A stretch of DNA of 64,000 nucleotides from Paenibacillus xylanexedens (GTDB lineage: Bacteria; Bacillota; Bacilli; Paenibacillales; Paenibacillaceae), in NCBI RefSeq assembly GCF_007680605.1, contig NZ_VEIO01000001.1, positions 310,001 through 374,000 on the forward strand, in the 5' to 3' direction. The notes below the pieces were generated by a model. That model was given only the letters and a program-made list of their open reading frames with translations, was not told the origin of the DNA and ran no database searches. Shown here one piece after another: positions 17,771 through 25,882 of this stretch (position 1 is its first letter; every line of letters starts with the position of its first letter). The translations under genes and the position numbers were made by a program.

Positions 17771-18859
17771 TTGACAAAGAGAGCGTATAACTTTAATGCA
17801 GGACCAGCGGCGCTGCCACTAGAAGTATTGGAGCGTGCTCAGGCGGAATTTGTAGATTTTCGTAATACAGGCATGTCGATTATGGAGATGTCTCACCGTG
17901 GGGCCGTGTACGAGTCCGTACATAATGAAGCTCAGGAGCGCTTATTGTCATTGCTGGGCAATCCAAAAGGCTATAAAGTCCTTTTCCTGCAAGGCGGTGC
18001 AAGCACACAGTTTGCAATGCTGCCGATGAATTTGCTTGGGGCGGGTCAAACTGCTGGTTACATTATGACAGGCAGCTGGGCCAAAAAGGCTCTGTCTGAA
18101 GCGAAGCTGATTGGAGAGACACAAATTGTAGCTTCTTCAGAATCCGATAAATTCATGAAATTACCGGATGTTTCGAATCTGAGTTTGCCTGAACGTACGG
18201 CTTATGTGCATATCACCTCAAACGAAACGATTGAAGGTACACAATTCAAAGCTTTCCCTGATACCGGTTCGGTACCACTCATTGCAGATATGTCCAGTGA
18301 TATTTTCTGTAAACCGTTTGATCTGAATCAGTTTGGCATGATCTATGCAGGTGCACAGAAAAACCTCGGACCTTCCGGAATTACAGTTGTCATCGCGCGA
18401 GAGGAACTGGTGAGTGAATCACCGAAGACAATTCCGACGATGTTCCGTTACAGCACTCATGTAGATAACAATTCCCTGTACAATACACCGCCATCCTTCT
18501 CGGTATATATGGTGAACGAAGTGTTGAAATGGATTGAGGAACAAGGCGGTCTGGCTGGTGTGGAACAAAAAAATATCAAAAAAGCGGAGCTGCTTTACAA
18601 CACGATTGATTCCTCGAATGATTTCTATCGTGGTTGCGTTGCATCAGAAGACCGCTCGTTGATGAATGTGACGTTCAGACTCGCTTCTGAGGAACTGGAG
18701 AAGAAATTCATTAAAGCTTCCGAGCAGGAAGGTTTTGTAGGTCTGAAGGGACATCGTAGCGTAGGGGGACTTCGTGCCTCCATCTACAATGCTGCACCAT
18801 ATGAGAGTGTTAAGGCACTTACCGACTTTATGAACCACTTCCAACAGGCAAACGGATAA
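17771..18859 (+). CDS. serC: Phosphoserine aminotransferase
   Basis: 362 residues starting at TTG 17771, which gives the family N-terminus MTKRAYNFNAGPAALPLEVL. The frame extends to an ATG at 17750, but that codon lies inside the purine-rich ribosome site. PLP enzyme of the serine pathway, converting 3-phosphohydroxypyruvate and glutamate to phosphoserine. Visible motifs are GGASTQFAMLPMN, HITSNETIEGTQF, DMSSDIFCKPFD, YAGAQKNLGPSG (Schiff-base Lys) and GHRSVGGLRASIYNA. A terminator follows; it stands alone. Confidence 0.96.
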   Translation: MTKRAYNFNAGPAALPLEVLERAQAEFVDFRNTGMSIMEMSHRGAVYESVHNEAQERLLSLLGNPKGYKVLFLQGGASTQFAMLPMNLLGAGQTAGYIMTGSWAKKALSEAKLIGETQIVASSESDKFMKLPDVSNLSLPERTAYVHITSNETIEGTQFKAFPDTGSVPLIADMSSDIFCKPFDLNQFGMIYAGAQKNLGPSGITVVIAREELVSESPKTIPTMFRYSTHVDNNSLYNTPPSFSVYMVNEVLKWIEEQGGLAGVEQKNIKKAELLYNTIDSSNDFYRGCVASEDRSLMNVTFRLASEELEKKFIKASEQEGFVGLKGHRSVGGLRASIYNAAPYESVKALTDFMNHFQQANG

Positions 18860-18929
18860 TCCTAAGAAAAGAACGCATGACCAAATATGGCAGAAGTGAA
18901 GCTTCGATAAGCTGTCCTACTGTTGTGGC

Positions 18930-18965
18930 AAAGCCTTCCGCATTGACGTGTGGAGGGCTTTTCTT
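18930..18965 (+). terminator. Terminator after serC
   Basis: Arms AAAGCCTTCC and GGAGGGCTTT with a T-rich tail. Confidence 0.85.
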
Positions 18966-19022
18966 TAAAATTAGAGGATTGTTGTATACATGAACATGAA
19001 ATAAAAAGGAGATCAAACACAT

Positions 19023-19487
19023 ATGGCTTTACACATCGTCCTGGTTGAACCAGAGATTCCGGCTAATACGGGCAATATATCGCGGACTTGTGCGGCGACC
19101 GGTACCCATTTACATCTCGTGCGTCCTTTAGGATTTCGGACAGATGATGCAACCTTAAAACGTGCTGGGTTGGACTACTGGCATGCCGTTCATATTGAAT
19201 ATCATGATTCTTTTGACGAGGTTCAGCAGAAGTATCCGAACGGACGTTTTTTCTACGCAACAACGAAAGCGAAAAACCGATATTCCGATTTCGAATTTCA
19301 GGATGGAGATTTTCTTGTATTCGGTAAAGAAACGAAAGGACTCCCGCCTGAATTAATTGCTGCTAATCCAGAAACATGTATGAAGATGCCGATGAGCGGT
19401 GATGTCCGTTCATTAAACCTTTCCAATTCTGCAGCAATTATTGTATATGAAGCACTGCGTCAGCTAAATTTTCCAGGGCTGGATTAG
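19023..19487 (+). CDS. trmL: tRNA (cytidine/uridine-34 2'-O)-methyltransferase
   Basis: 154 residues, the standard length of the SPOUT enzyme TrmL/CspR. Motifs: VEPEIPANTGNISRTCAATG, LVFGKETKGLPPEL and the knot region MPMSGDVRSLNLSNSAAIIVYEALRQ. It methylates the wobble ribose of certain tRNA-Leu species using SAM. AAAAGGAGATC upstream supports the ATG. It is monocistronic. Confidence 0.96.
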   Translation: MALHIVLVEPEIPANTGNISRTCAATGTHLHLVRPLGFRTDDATLKRAGLDYWHAVHIEYHDSFDEVQQKYPNGRFFYATTKAKNRYSDFEFQDGDFLVFGKETKGLPPELIAANPETCMKMPMSGDVRSLNLSNSAAIIVYEALRQLNFPGLD

Positions 19488-19571
19488 TGAAATGCGTCTG
19501 AAAAGGCGGTTAGAATTCGCTAAAAAAACATTTTTCAAAAAAAAGGACAAAAAATGTTTATTTCCAGCAGG

Positions 19572-19593
19572 ATTCGACAAAATTTTGGCGAAT
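19572..19593 (+). promoter_or_regulatory. 22-bp near-perfect palindrome upstream of the AbrB paralogue
   Basis: The palindrome begins ATTCGACAAAA and ends TTTTGGCGAAT; 20 of 22 positions pair, with one mismatched pair. It lies 64 bp before the start codon, just upstream of a TATAGTA-like -10. It is a candidate operator, possibly for autoregulation. Confidence 0.5.
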
Positions 19594-19656
19594 CTTTAGA
19601 TATAGTACTAATGTACCTAGAAATTCAGAGTAAGATAGGAGAGGTGTGCCGTAGCT

Positions 19657-19902
19657 ATGAAGCCAGCTGGAGTAGTTCGCAAAGTTGACCAATTGGGTAG
19701 GATCGTATTGCCTAAATCTTTGCGCAAAAGGTATCAAATGAATGAAGGAGATCCTGTAGAAATTTTAGTTCAAGGGGATCACATTATCTTGGAAAGATAC
19801 CGTCCGAAATGTATTTTCTGCGGATCAATGGAAGATGTCAATGACTTTAAAGAGCGTTACATATGCGCACAATGCTTAGAAGAAATGACTCAGCTTTCAT
19901 AA
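19657..19902 (+). CDS. AbrB/SpoVT-type transition-state regulator with zinc-finger tail
   Basis: 81 residues. The N-terminal 47 residues are a swapped-hairpin AbrB DNA-binding domain (GVVRKVDQLGRIVLPKSLRKRYQMNEGDPVEI), almost the classic AbrB N-terminus. The C-terminal AbrB multimerisation domain is replaced by a short Cys4 module, CIFCG...YICAQC, expected to bind zinc. AbrB proteins repress post-exponential functions such as sporulation, competence and antibiotic production. Which set this one controls cannot be read from sequence. The ribosome site is AGGAGAGGTG. Confidence 0.85.
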   Translation: MKPAGVVRKVDQLGRIVLPKSLRKRYQMNEGDPVEILVQGDHIILERYRPKCIFCGSMEDVNDFKERYICAQCLEEMTQLS

Positions 19903-19910
19903 AAACAAGC

Positions 19911-19957
19911 AAAAAACACTATGGAGCATATAAACTCCATGGTGTTTTTGTTTTTTT
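19911..19957 (+). terminator. Terminator after the AbrB paralogue
   Basis: 14-bp arms containing AACAC and ATGGAG, near-perfect, and an interrupted T run. A-rich on the other side, so it may also serve the convergent gene at 20039. Confidence 0.9.
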
Positions 19958-20038
19958 ATGGTTAACGTTGATAAGATGACACAGTGACTTGGAAGCTCGT
20001 TCTTCCACCCAGTGTCTATGTAAGCTAACAAATCATCC

Positions 20039-20959
20039 TTAGTTCACCTGATGTAGCACTGGCAAAATCTGATCCCATACAGCGTTCAGGATGCCTTGCA
20101 TATTCTCCTCTTCACTGTTGATACTGATGACAGCCTCTTGGGAAGGCAAGATAATGCAAAATTGACCATAAGCTCCATCTGCTCGGTAAGCATCATGCGA
20201 ACACATCCAGAACTGATAACCATAGCCTTTTCCCCAATCTCCATCGCCATTCGTTTCGATCTGCTTACGCGTAACGACTCTGATCCAATCTGCTGGAACG
20301 AGCTGTTTACCGTTCCAGCGACCTTCCTGAAGTAGAAACTGTCCAAAGCGGCATAGTTCTTCATTACTCAGCCAGAGACCCGCACATCCGAGGGTAATTC
20401 CGAGTGGAGAAGTCTCCCATTGGATGTCAACCATGCCTAGTGGTTCAAAGAGACGTGGAATGAGGTAATCTTTTACTGTTAGACCAACAGCCTCTTGCAA
20501 CATGGCCGAAATCATAAATGTATCGCCGCTACTGTAAGTGAAATGTTCTCCTGGCAATCGATCCAATGATAAAGACATATAGTGTTTGGCCCAGTCCTTT
20601 TCCTCTAAAGAAGCGCGTTCGTCAGCCCAGAGAGGCGGGGAATCGTGGCCTGATGACATGCGAAGCAGATCCCTCAATGTGAGCTCTCGTGGAGAGGGCA
20701 GTTGTGATGGATTTTGCTGTGTTTGGTCATAAGGGAAGTAATCGCCCAATGTATTATCTAACTGAATAAGTCCTTCTTCAACGGCAAGTCCAACCGCCAT
20801 ACAGGTAAAGGATTTACTTATAGAATGTTGCACGCGCCTGCGATCTCCGTCCGAATGCCATTCATCCAGAAGTCGCCCGTTTTGTAGTACACGTACCGAG
20901 TGAACAAGAAGCTTCTCTTCTGTGATTGTGTCAATAAATCCTTTAAGTTGTTCGGCCAT
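20039..20959 (-). CDS. Serine hydrolase of the class C beta-lactamase/esterase fold
   Basis: 306 residues without a signal peptide, so cytoplasmic. The family SxxK nucleophile motif is HSISKSFT (Ser46, Lys49). A YSS motif (HFTYSSGDTF) takes the place of the YxN catalytic tyrosine motif, and GAYGQFCI near the C-terminus corresponds to the third motif. Such Pfam beta-lactamase proteins are usually esterases, D-aminopeptidases or transpeptidase relatives rather than resistance enzymes. It is divergent from the esterase-ABC-GH3 operon. GGAGGGTTATC precedes the ATG. The substrate is unknown. Confidence 0.85.
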   Translation of the reverse strand: MAEQLKGFIDTITEEKLLVHSVRVLQNGRLLDEWHSDGDRRRVQHSISKSFTCMAVGLAVEEGLIQLDNTLGDYFPYDQTQQNPSQLPSPRELTLRDLLRMSSGHDSPPLWADERASLEEKDWAKHYMSLSLDRLPGEHFTYSSGDTFMISAMLQEAVGLTVKDYLIPRLFEPLGMVDIQWETSPLGITLGCAGLWLSNEELCRFGQFLLQEGRWNGKQLVPADWIRVVTRKQIETNGDGDWGKGYGYQFWMCSHDAYRADGAYGQFCIILPSQEAVISINSEEENMQGILNAVWDQILPVLHQVN

Positions 20960-21006
20960 GATAACCCTCCAGTTTCAAGCGTTTACCTGAATAAATTCAG
21001 TCTGGT

Positions 21007-21016
21007 GAAACGTTTC
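21007..21016. promoter_or_regulatory. GAAACGTTTC palindrome upstream of the serine hydrolase
   Basis: A perfect 10-bp palindrome with a central CG, typical of LacI-family half-sites, 48 bp upstream of the minus-strand start at 20959. It resembles the GAAACGATTC elements at 21231-21330, so the same regulator might act on both genes. Weak evidence. Confidence 0.35.
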
Positions 21017-21194
21017 CGTAATCTGATTGCAAAAGTAGAACTCATGTTAGTATATTCTTGGTTTGATGTCAATTCTGGTGTGATGATGATTGATTAAATC
21101 TGAAAATACTCGATATAAAAGTGCCTTTTGGATCAAAATTGGAACAATCAGGTCACTTTTTTGATAAAAAAACGCGAAAATTGTAAAAAGGTTA

Positions 21195-21224
21195 TTGACA
21201 GGGTTTAGTCAACGGGATTATGAT
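21195..21224 (+). promoter_or_regulatory. Promoter of the esterase-ABC-GH3 operon
   Basis: TTGACA (21195-21200), 18-bp spacer, TATGAT (21219-21224). The expected start point falls on the first operator. Confidence 0.7.
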
Positions 21225-21230
21225 TTATTC

Positions 21231-21330
21231 GAAACGATTCGAAGAAATCGCTTCCAAGTAAAATGTTGATATTTAAACTCCAAGTAAATCAGTATTGATT
21301 GTTTTTGAAACGATTCGAGAGAATCGTTTC
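21231..21330 (+). promoter_or_regulatory. Two LacI-type operators at the hemicellulose operon promoter
   Basis: Each operator is 24 bp with inverted 10-bp halves. Copy 2 (21307-21330) is perfect: GAAACGATTC and GAATCGTTTC separated by GAGA. Copy 1 (21231-21254) starts GAAACGATTC and ends AATCGCTTC. Their centres are 76 bp apart, about seven helical turns, so looping is possible. The likely ligand is the LacI-family protein at 28145. The rest of 20960-21432 (473 bp) shows no gene; a 5' UTR of roughly 200 bp precedes the esterase. Confidence 0.72.
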
Positions 21331-21432
21331 GATAACCAAAGGGTGAGTATGTAGGGGGAAGTAGCAGCACGCAAAGAAAGAGAAAAAGCAAACCGCAGTT
21401 AAAAGCAACAAAGATGAGAGGGGTTACGATCA

Positions 21433-22197
21433 ATGGCGCATATTACGATCGAAACCGGATCGCCCACATTATGCATGAATACAAGCATACACGTGGTATC
21501 CAGTGACTCCGGAGAGACTTCAGGCGGTACACTATATCTGCTTCACGGGGCAGGAGACAACGCGAGTACCTGGCAACGTCTGACCACCATTGAGATGTAT
21601 GCAGCCCAGTATGGTTGCACCGTCATCATGCCTGAAGCGAATCGCAGTTACTACACGGATATGGAATACGGCCTGAATTACTTCCACTACATCACGAAGG
21701 AACTGCCTGAACTATGTGAAAGGCTACTGAAGCTGAATTCTGACCCAGCCAAAACATATGTTGCCGGTTTGTCCATGGGCGGATATGGAGCGTTGAAATG
21801 CGGTCTGACCTATCCTGAGCAGTACAGCAAAGTGGCGTCTTTATCCGGTGTAACGAATATTCAGGCGCGGCTTCGTGATCCTCATATGCCGGAAGGCATG
21901 ATCAAGGAAATGAAAGCGGTTTTTGGGGAACGGTTACAGGTAAAGGCTGATCAGGATATTTACGCATTGTCAGCCAGACTGCTGGAGCAGGGGGGAGCCA
22001 TGCCGAAGATATTGAGTTGTTGCGGGGACCGTGATCCTTTCGTGGACATGAATCGGGACTACGCCGAGTATATGCAGGGAACTGCATTTGATTTTCGGTA
22101 TGTAGAAACACCTGGCACGCATGAATGGCGATTTTGGGAACAGCATCTGAAAACGATGTTTGATTTTCTTTACAACGACAACACCATAGTAGAGTGA
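21433..22197 (+). CDS. Alpha/beta-hydrolase esterase (tributyrin esterase/feruloyl-acetyl esterase type)
   Basis: 254 residues, no signal peptide. The nucleophile elbow is GLSMGG (Ser114), the acid Asp201 (CGDRDPFVD) and the base His230 (PGTHEW). It belongs to the EstA/S-formylglutathione-hydrolase-like esterases. As first gene of an operon with a sugar importer and a GH3 glycosidase, it most likely deacylates imported acetylated or feruloylated oligosaccharides; this is inferred from context. It is followed by a permease gene within a few bp. Confidence 0.85.
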   Translation: MAHITIETGSPTLCMNTSIHVVSSDSGETSGGTLYLLHGAGDNASTWQRLTTIEMYAAQYGCTVIMPEANRSYYTDMEYGLNYFHYITKELPELCERLLKLNSDPAKTYVAGLSMGGYGALKCGLTYPEQYSKVASLSGVTNIQARLRDPHMPEGMIKEMKAVFGERLQVKADQDIYALSARLLEQGGAMPKILSCCGDRDPFVDMNRDYAEYMQGTAFDFRYVETPGTHEWRFWEQHLKTMFDFLYNDNTIVE

Positions 22198-22208
22198 GGA
22201 GATGCAAA

Positions 22209-23168
22209 TTGAAACCTGCAGCCGAAGGACCTAACAAAAAGCTGAAGGCAAACATGAGAGGCAAGTCGCTTTGGACTGAAATCTGGAAACACCGAATGAC
22301 GTACACCCTGCTTATTCCGGGGATGGTCTGGTTGATCCTGTTTGCCTATATGCCGATGGGCGGCCTGTCACTGGCGTTCAAAGACTACAAGGCTAACCTT
22401 GGAATCTGGGGAAGTCCGTGGAGCGGATTTGAAAACTTCAAATACGTCTTCCGTGATCCGACCTTTATTGATGCCGTATGGCGGACGCTTTACATTAATA
22501 TTTTGAAGCTGATTATTCAGTTCCCGTTCCCGATCATTCTCGCACTGCTGTTGAATGAGTTGCGGATGCGCAGAGGGAAGAAGTGGTTCCAGACCGTCCT
22601 GACATTCCCGCACTTCCTATCCTGGATCATCGTATCCGGCGTAGTCATCAACGTGCTTGCCTATGACGGACTAGTGAACAGTGCACTTGGATTACTTGGT
22701 TTGCCGACGATTAATTTCTTGGGTTCGGAATCCAACTTTGTTCCGATGTTACTGCTGACTGACATCTGGAAATCGAGCGGCTGGGGCGCAATTATCTTCC
22801 TGGCAGCAATCTCCGGTATCGATCAGGATCAATATGAATCTGCCCAGATCGATGGGGCATCCCGGCTGCAACAGATGTTTCGCATTACGTTGCCAAACAT
22901 CATGCCAACGATTACGGTTATGTTTATTTTGTCGGTGGGCGGATTGATGTCCTCCGGTTTCGACCAGATTTTCAACTTGGCGAACGCCGCGACGAAAAAT
23001 GTATCTGAAGTACTCGATGTATATATCTATCGGATTACGTTCCAGTCATCAACCGACTTTTCATTCTCGACAGCGGTCAGCTTGTTCCGTTCCCTGGTGA
23101 ATATGGTGCTGCTGCTTCTGGCCGACAGATTTGCCAAGTGGCTTGGCGGAGACGGTTTGTTCCGATAA
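22209..23168 (+). CDS. Carbohydrate ABC transporter permease (LplB-like)
   Basis: 319 residues from TTG 22209, which follows GAGGAGATGC; a GTG at 22194 overlaps the esterase end and the ribosome site. Six membrane segments and the permease EAA loop (DQYESAQIDGASRLQQMFRITLPNI) are visible, and the N-terminal TYTLLIPGMVWLILFAYMPMGG is typical of LplB permeases. It pairs with the next permease to form the membrane channel. No ATPase gene is in the operon, so a shared MsmX/UgpC-type ATPase elsewhere is expected. Confidence 0.93.
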   Translation: MKPAAEGPNKKLKANMRGKSLWTEIWKHRMTYTLLIPGMVWLILFAYMPMGGLSLAFKDYKANLGIWGSPWSGFENFKYVFRDPTFIDAVWRTLYINILKLIIQFPFPIILALLLNELRMRRGKKWFQTVLTFPHFLSWIIVSGVVINVLAYDGLVNSALGLLGLPTINFLGSESNFVPMLLLTDIWKSSGWGAIIFLAAISGIDQDQYESAQIDGASRLQQMFRITLPNIMPTITVMFILSVGGLMSSGFDQIFNLANAATKNVSEVLDVYIYRITFQSSTDFSFSTAVSLFRSLVNMVLLLLADRFAKWLGGDGLFR

Positions 23169-23186
23169 GAGAGGAGGAGAAGTGAG

Positions 23187-24086
23187 ATGAGTAAAGCTGG
23201 AAGAAAGCCTAAGATTGGCACTGAACGAATGACCTTTCTGGATTACATGATATTTGCCGTTTTACTGGTGCTTGCGTTGATGATTCTGATTCCGTTCTGG
23301 AATGTCATTATGATCTCGTTTGCAACCCAAAAAGAGTATGCTGAAAATCCGTTCCTGATGTTCCCGAAAGAGTTCACGCTGGATTCATATAAAGCGCTGT
23401 TCGCTGATGGAAGCATCCTGTCGGGTTACAAAAATACATTGATCTTGCTGGTTATTGGTCTACCGCTCAGCTTGTTCCTGACAACAAGCATGGCTTACGG
23501 CCTGAGCCGCGGCAATTTCCCATTTAAAAAGTTTCTCTTTTTCCTGGTACTGTTCACCATGATCTTTAACGGAGGTATCGTTCCTCTGTATCTGATTATG
23601 AAATCACTGCATCTGACAGGCACGTTATGGTCCGTCATTCTGGCAGGAAGTTTCAGTGCCTTTAACATGATTCTGATGATGAACTACTTCTATACCTTGC
23701 CTGAATCGCTGATGGAATCCGCGAGACTTGATGGTGCAGGGGAGTGGAGGATTTTATTCTCCGTCGTTCTTCCGCTGGCAACGCCGATTATGGCAACCAT
23801 TACACTCTTCTACGGGGTAGCCTACTGGAACAGCTGGTATGATGCGATGATCTTCCTGCGAAAAGCAGATCAGTTACCACTGCAAAACGTGCTAAGGAAC
23901 ATCATTGTAACGTCCACAACGAATGCATCCAATGCATCCAGTGTGGATGCGGTAAAACTGAGCAGCTTCTCTATGGGTATGAAAATGGCCGCAGTATTTG
24001 TAACTATGGTACCGATTATGTGTTTCTTCCCAATGCTGCAAAAGCACTTTGCCAAAGGGGTATTAACAGGGGCTATCAAGACCTGA
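23187..24086 (+). CDS. Carbohydrate ABC transporter permease (YtcP/AraQ-like)
   Basis: 299 residues, ATG after GAGAGGAGGAG. Six membrane helices; the cytoplasmic EAA loop is SLMESARLDGAGEWRILFSVVLPLATP. It ends in the typical PMLQKHFAKGVLTGAIK tail of the YtcP family. It is the second half of the importer channel. Confidence 0.94.
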   Translation: MSKAGRKPKIGTERMTFLDYMIFAVLLVLALMILIPFWNVIMISFATQKEYAENPFLMFPKEFTLDSYKALFADGSILSGYKNTLILLVIGLPLSLFLTTSMAYGLSRGNFPFKKFLFFLVLFTMIFNGGIVPLYLIMKSLHLTGTLWSVILAGSFSAFNMILMMNYFYTLPESLMESARLDGAGEWRILFSVVLPLATPIMATITLFYGVAYWNSWYDAMIFLRKADQLPLQNVLRNIIVTSTTNASNASSVDAVKLSSFSMGMKMAAVFVTMVPIMCFFPMLQKHFAKGVLTGAIKT

Positions 24087-24143
24087 TATACACATAGGAT
24101 TTCAATGCACAAGAAATTCGACTAAAAACATGGGGGTAAAAGC

Positions 24144-25748
24144 ATGAAAACGGGCAAAAAGTTGTCAGTCAAATCGTTATTTGCGATCACACTCTGTCTC
24201 TTGATGTTGGTAGTATCCGCTTGTTCCAACAGCAGCAAAGGCTCAGATGGTGGGAACGAAAAGGATGCGGAAGGAAATTACAAAGATAACCTGACCATTT
24301 CCGTAGCGAATCTGACCGAAGTGAAAAACGGAAACATGGACAATGAGTTCCACAAATTCTGGGAAGACAAGTTTAACATCAAATGGGATTACAACTACAT
24401 CGACTGGGATTCATGGGGTGAGAAGCTGCGCCTGTGGATTAACTCTGGTGACCTGCCGGATGTAGCCGTATGGAACTATGTACACGGCGATGCCATCAAC
24501 AACATTGATCAAGGCTTGTTCTACAAGTTCCCGGATGATTGGAAAGAAAGATGGCCTAACGTTGCTGCGGCTTACAAGCTGACAGGTCTTGGCGACAAGC
24601 TAGAAGAATTGACAGGCGGTACGTATGTGCTTCCTAGACCTATTTATTTCGAAAACAAACCAGCTGATCCGCTGACCAACCAAATCGGTGTTATCGCTCT
24701 TCGTAAAGACTGGGCAAAAGCGGTTGGGTTTGAACTGAAAGATGCATACACAACTTCCGAATTGAATCAGTTTGCTGAACTGGTAAAAGAAAAAGACCCG
24801 GGTAAGGTGGGTAATAAACTGGTGCCATTGTCTTACAATGCTGCCGATGCAATGACAAACATGATCATGCCGAACAGTGTGCATGCGATGACAGACGTTC
24901 CTTTCTACAAAGGTGAAGATGGTAAGTTCCATTGGGGCCCGGCAGAACAGGAAACACTGACAGGTTTGAAATTGATGCAAAAAGCGTACAAGGATGGGTT
25001 GCTCAACCCAGAGTTCTACACTTGGAAAAACAATGAAGGACAAAACAACTTCAAAGTAACAGGTACTGCGGCTGTAACCAGTCTTGGTGGACTGGCTTCT
25101 TACAGACAAGGCCTGGATTCTGATATGAGAAAGAACCTTGGCGTTAACAGTGATGATCTTGTTCATACAGCGATCGTTCTTGGCGATGACGGTAAATACC
25201 GCAATATGGAGCAAGCGAACTTCTGGTCTGCTCTGATCTTCAACCCGAACATTAGTGATGAGAAATTCGAACGTATCATGGACTTGATCGATTACTCCGC
25301 AACCAAAGAAGGACAATTGCTGATCAACATGGGCTTCGAAGGCAAGGACTGGAAATACGATGACAACAAAGAGTTGGTAAACTTGTTGCCTGAAGGAACA
25401 ACGCTGGAAGATAAGTATCCTGCGCGTTTCGAAGGACTGTACCTTCTGGGAGATGACTTCAGTGTCGTAAACCCTGCAATCAAAAAAGATTATCGTGACA
25501 GAGCAGTGGAACTGTTCCAAGAAAAAGCAAAACTAGGCACTGAAAGTAAATCACTGGCACCATACGACTGGGATGTTAACCTGTATGATTCCAAAGCGAA
25601 GAGTCAAGCATCTTTTGATTATCAAAACGAATATGCCAACTTGATCCTCAAAGGCGGAGACTTGGAAGCGAACTGGAAAGAGTGGGTTAACAGCAAAATG
25701 TCTCTGGTTCAGCCTTATCTGGACGAATTGAACGAAAAGTTCAAGTAA
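24144..25748 (+). CDS. Extracellular solute-binding lipoprotein (LplA-like)
   Basis: 534 residues with a lipoprotein signal; the lipobox VSAC places the lipid-modified cysteine at residue 27. A low-complexity Ser/Gly/Asp linker follows, then a large family 1 oligosaccharide-binding fold rich in Trp and Tyr, as expected for long glycans (KWDYNYIDWDSWGEKL, DVAVWNYVHGDA). It captures oligosaccharides outside the membrane for the two permeases. The length fits the LplA/YtcQ group. Ligand unknown; xylo- or gluco-oligosaccharides are likely given the GH3 partner. Confidence 0.93.
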   Translation: MKTGKKLSVKSLFAITLCLLMLVVSACSNSSKGSDGGNEKDAEGNYKDNLTISVANLTEVKNGNMDNEFHKFWEDKFNIKWDYNYIDWDSWGEKLRLWINSGDLPDVAVWNYVHGDAINNIDQGLFYKFPDDWKERWPNVAAAYKLTGLGDKLEELTGGTYVLPRPIYFENKPADPLTNQIGVIALRKDWAKAVGFELKDAYTTSELNQFAELVKEKDPGKVGNKLVPLSYNAADAMTNMIMPNSVHAMTDVPFYKGEDGKFHWGPAEQETLTGLKLMQKAYKDGLLNPEFYTWKNNEGQNNFKVTGTAAVTSLGGLASYRQGLDSDMRKNLGVNSDDLVHTAIVLGDDGKYRNMEQANFWSALIFNPNISDEKFERIMDLIDYSATKEGQLLINMGFEGKDWKYDDNKELVNLLPEGTTLEDKYPARFEGLYLLGDDFSVVNPAIKKDYRDRAVELFQEKAKLGTESKSLAPYDWDVNLYDSKAKSQASFDYQNEYANLILKGGDLEANWKEWVNSKMSLVQPYLDELNEKFK

Positions 25749-25808
25749 ATGTAATGAAATGAAGAACAACATGGGGATGGCAGGAGCGTTCTGTCTCTCC
25801 GTGCGATT

Positions 25809-25854
25809 GAACCCGGTGCGCGGTCTCTCCCCGAACGCAGCCGGGTTCTTTCTT
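25809..25854 (+). terminator. Stem-loop between the binding-protein and GH3 genes
   Basis: Arms GAACCCGG (25809-25816) and CCGGGTTC (25841-25848) followed by TTTCTT, with inner GCG/CGC pairing. A partial terminator or mRNA-stabilising hairpin that would let the binding protein be made in excess. Confidence 0.7.
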
Positions 25855-25882
25855 CAATTAAAAGGTAGTGGAGGATGGTTAC

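Noticed and set aside
20039-20959. Beta-lactam resistance gene
   Set aside because: No signal peptide and the YxN motif is replaced; members of this fold are mostly esterases or peptidases.
20973-20986. cre-like TTCAAGCGTTTACC near the serine hydrolase
   Set aside because: Three mismatches to the cre consensus at defined positions.
24600-25520. 306-codon minus-strand open frame opposite the solute-binding lipoprotein gene
   Set aside because: Antisense shadow; the plus-strand gene has a lipobox and a full family match.
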